This document shows positions 38,906-40,428 of a DNA stretch of 40,428 nucleotides, piece by piece. The stretch is taken from the NCBI GenBank assembly GCA_903843125.1, contig CAIMOR010000122.1, positions 1-40,428 of the forward strand, given 5' to 3'. The stretch comes from an uncultured Rhodospirillales bacterium. Its GTDB lineage: Bacteria > Pseudomonadota > Alphaproteobacteria > Acetobacterales > Acetobacteraceae. The notes beneath the pieces were generated by a model that was given only the letters and a program-made list of their open reading frames with translations, was not told the origin of the DNA and made no database searches. The position numbers were made by a program, and so were the translations under genes. Numbering within the stretch: position 1 is the stretch's first letter; every line of letters begins with the position of its first letter.

Positions 38906-40428
38906 ATGGACGGTATGGACCAGCATGGCCGCAATGCGGCCGGCCACGGCATTGGCGCCCGGGTGCGCCGTAAGGAAGATGCACGCCTGCTGGCCGGGCA
39001 TGGCCAGTATGTCAGCGACATCCGCATTGCCGGCATGCGCGACGTAGCGTTCCTGCGCAGCCCGGTGGCGCATGCCCGGGTGGTTTCCCGTCGCAGGCCC
39101 GAGGGTGCCGAGATTTTCTTCCTGGCGGACCTGCCGGGGGTGAAGCCGATCATCACCCGCTCCGCGATCCCGGGCTACAAGCTTTCCGAATGGCCGGTGA
39201 TGGCGGCGGATCGCGTTCGCTATGTCGGCGAGATCGTTGCCATGTGCCTGGCCGATACCCGCGCCGCCGCCGAGGATCTGTGCGAGCAGGTCGAGGTCGA
39301 GTTCGACGAGTTGCCGCCGGTGACGAGCTGCACCGCCGGGCGCGCGTCGAACGCGCCATTGCTGCATGAGCAGTGGGGCGACAACCTGTTCCTGCAGACC
39401 AGCTTCGACAGCGGCATCGCGCCGGTGATCGAGACCGCGCCGGTGAAGGTGGAACTGGAATTGTCGTGCGCGCGGCAGACCATGCACCCGATGGAGGGCA
39501 AGGGCGTCGTGGCCTGGTGGGACCATCGGGCCGGGCAGCTGGTGGTGCACAGCTCGACGCAGGTGCCACATCTCATCCGCGCTGGTTTGGCGGAAGTGCT
39601 GGGCATTCCGCAGGCGATGCTGCGCGTGGCGCCCCCCGATATCGGCGGCGGCTTCGGCTACAAGTGCCAGTTGCAGCCCGAGGAGATTTGCGTCGCCTGG
39701 CTGGCGCTGACGCGCAAGGCGGCGTTCCGTTGGATCGAGGATCGCCGCGAGCACCTCGTCGCCGGCGCCAACGCTCGGCAGCACCACTACAAGCTGACCG
39801 CCTATGCGGATGCGCGCGGCAAGCTGCTGGGGCTGGACGCCGAGATTTCCGTCGACACCGGTGCGTACTCGGTGTGGCCGTTCACCGCGGTGCTGGAGGC
39901 GGCGCAGGCCGGTGGCAACCTGCCTGGCCCGTATGACTTCCGCGCCTATCGCTGCAAGGTTTTCTCGGTGGCGACGAACAAGCCGCCCTTCGCCCCCTAC
40001 CGCGGCGTGGCGCGGCCCGGCGTATGCTTTGCGATCGAGCTGACCATCGATGCGATCGCGCGGGCGGTGGGGCGCGAAGCCGCCGATGTGCGGGCCGAAA
40101 ATCTGGTTCCCGGGGCGGCGATGCCCTACGTCAATGTCACCAACAAGCACTACGATACCGGTGATTATCCGGCTTCGCTGGCGACGGTGCGCGAGATGAT
40201 TGGGTTGGATGATTTCCGAGCCGGGCCGAGGCGGGATGCCAAGGGCCGCTATCTCGGCATCGGCTTTGCCACCTATACTGAGCAATCCGCACATGGCACC
40301 AAGGTCTTCGCCACCTGGGGCCTGCCTCTGGTGCCGGGTCACGACCAGGCGCATGTGAAGCTGACGCCGGATGGCGCGCTGGAAGTGAAGGCGGGCATTC
40401 CCACCATCGGCCAGGGCCTGGAGACGAC
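38906..40428 (+). CDS. Molybdenum hydroxylase large Mo-cofactor subunit (XDH family, set 3), partial
   Basis: The first 507 codons are present and the gene runs off the right edge. It has the family N-terminus GARVRRKEDARLLAGHGQY, the cofactor segment DIGGGFGYKCQLQPEE (about 247-262) and the loop APYRGVARPG (about 364-373), different from the TYRGPGR loop of set 2 and the GGFRGFG loop of set 1. The ATG at 38906 follows a G-rich ribosome site; a second in-frame ATG lies nine bases on. No small subunits precede it, so they may follow outside the window, or the protein may use shared ones. It is divergent from marR and may be controlled by it. Confidence 0.9.
   Translation, partial: MDGMDQHGRNAAGHGIGARVRRKEDARLLAGHGQYVSDIRIAGMRDVAFLRSPVAHARVVSRRRPEGAEIFFLADLPGVKPIITRSAIPGYKLSEWPVMAADRVRYVGEIVAMCLADTRAAAEDLCEQVEVEFDELPPVTSCTAGRASNAPLLHEQWGDNLFLQTSFDSGIAPVIETAPVKVELELSCARQTMHPMEGKGVVAWWDHRAGQLVVHSSTQVPHLIRAGLAEVLGIPQAMLRVAPPDIGGGFGYKCQLQPEEICVAWLALTRKAAFRWIEDRREHLVAGANARQHHYKLTAYADARGKLLGLDAEISVDTGAYSVWPFTAVLEAAQAGGNLPGPYDFRAYRCKVFSVATNKPPFAPYRGVARPGVCFAIELTIDAIARAVGREAADVRAENLVPGAAMPYVNVTNKHYDTGDYPASLATVREMIGLDDFRAGPRRDAKGRYLGIGFATYTEQSAHGTKVFATWGLPLVPGHDQAHVKLTPDGALEVKAGIPTIGQGLET

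Noticed and set aside
1-40428. CRISPR arrays, insertion sequences, tRNA genes, prophage
   Set aside because: No regular direct repeats, transposase, integrase, tRNA cloverleaf or phage structural gene was seen on either strand.

Overview
This is a very GC-rich window with dense, short-spaced, often overlapping genes. It fits an alphaproteobacterium, most likely a Rhodospirillales/Acetobacteraceae-type environmental bacterium. The evidence is the mraZ-rsmH-ftsL start of the division/cell-wall cluster, a class A RNase P RNA, a perfect CtrA-type box and GANTC sites upstream of mraZ, several tripartite (TctABC/Bug) transport genes, and many xanthine-dehydrogenase-family hydroxylase genes. No species can be named from sequence reading alone. 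No rRNA, tRNA, CRISPR array, insertion sequence or phage gene was seen.

Positions 1-8280 are mainly housekeeping. On the minus strand lie mraZ, rsmH and an ftsL-like gene cut by the left edge. Upstream of mraZ is an unusually rich control region (tandem DnaA boxes, CtrA box, two GANTC sites, a five-fold GGG repeat with 10-bp period), then rnpB with a readable promoter. After these come a TfdA-like dioxygenase, a peptidoglycan amidase, a DjlA-like co-chaperone, an RluA-family pseudouridine synthase, an epoxide-hydrolase-like enzyme and a RidA protein.

Positions 8288-31628 form a catabolic island around a GntR/FCD regulator (11996-12727). The same palindrome, TGTGATCACA (one site has a single mismatch), occurs five times, always in a non-coding gap before an operon: between the regulator and a divergent two-gene molybdenum hydroxylase operon; before a dpaA-like/tautomerase/VOC/enolase-superfamily/M24 operon; twice between two divergent operons that each begin with an opine-dehydrogenase-like gene (one leads into a TctABC-type transporter with two receptors, the other into M24, enolase-superfamily and luciferase-like genes); and before a cupin/decarboxylase-like/three-subunit molybdenum hydroxylase operon. 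I read this as one locally controlled regulon. It carries two paralogous enzyme cassettes (enolase-superfamily plus M24, and paired opine dehydrogenases). Its substrate is not recognisable and is probably a nitrogen-containing organic acid or heterocycle.

Positions 31763-35996 are a tightly coupled operon with a NitT/TauT-type ABC importer, a RutB-like cysteine hydrolase and a dihydroorotate-dehydrogenase-like flavoprotein whose substrate residues are changed. Positions 35997-40428 hold a small ABM-like protein, a Rieske ring-hydroxylating oxygenase (alpha and beta), a convergent MarR regulator and the start of a third molybdenum hydroxylase large subunit cut by the right edge. The window as a whole suggests import, hydroxylation, C-N bond cleavage and ring or side-chain processing of one or more unusual N-containing compounds.
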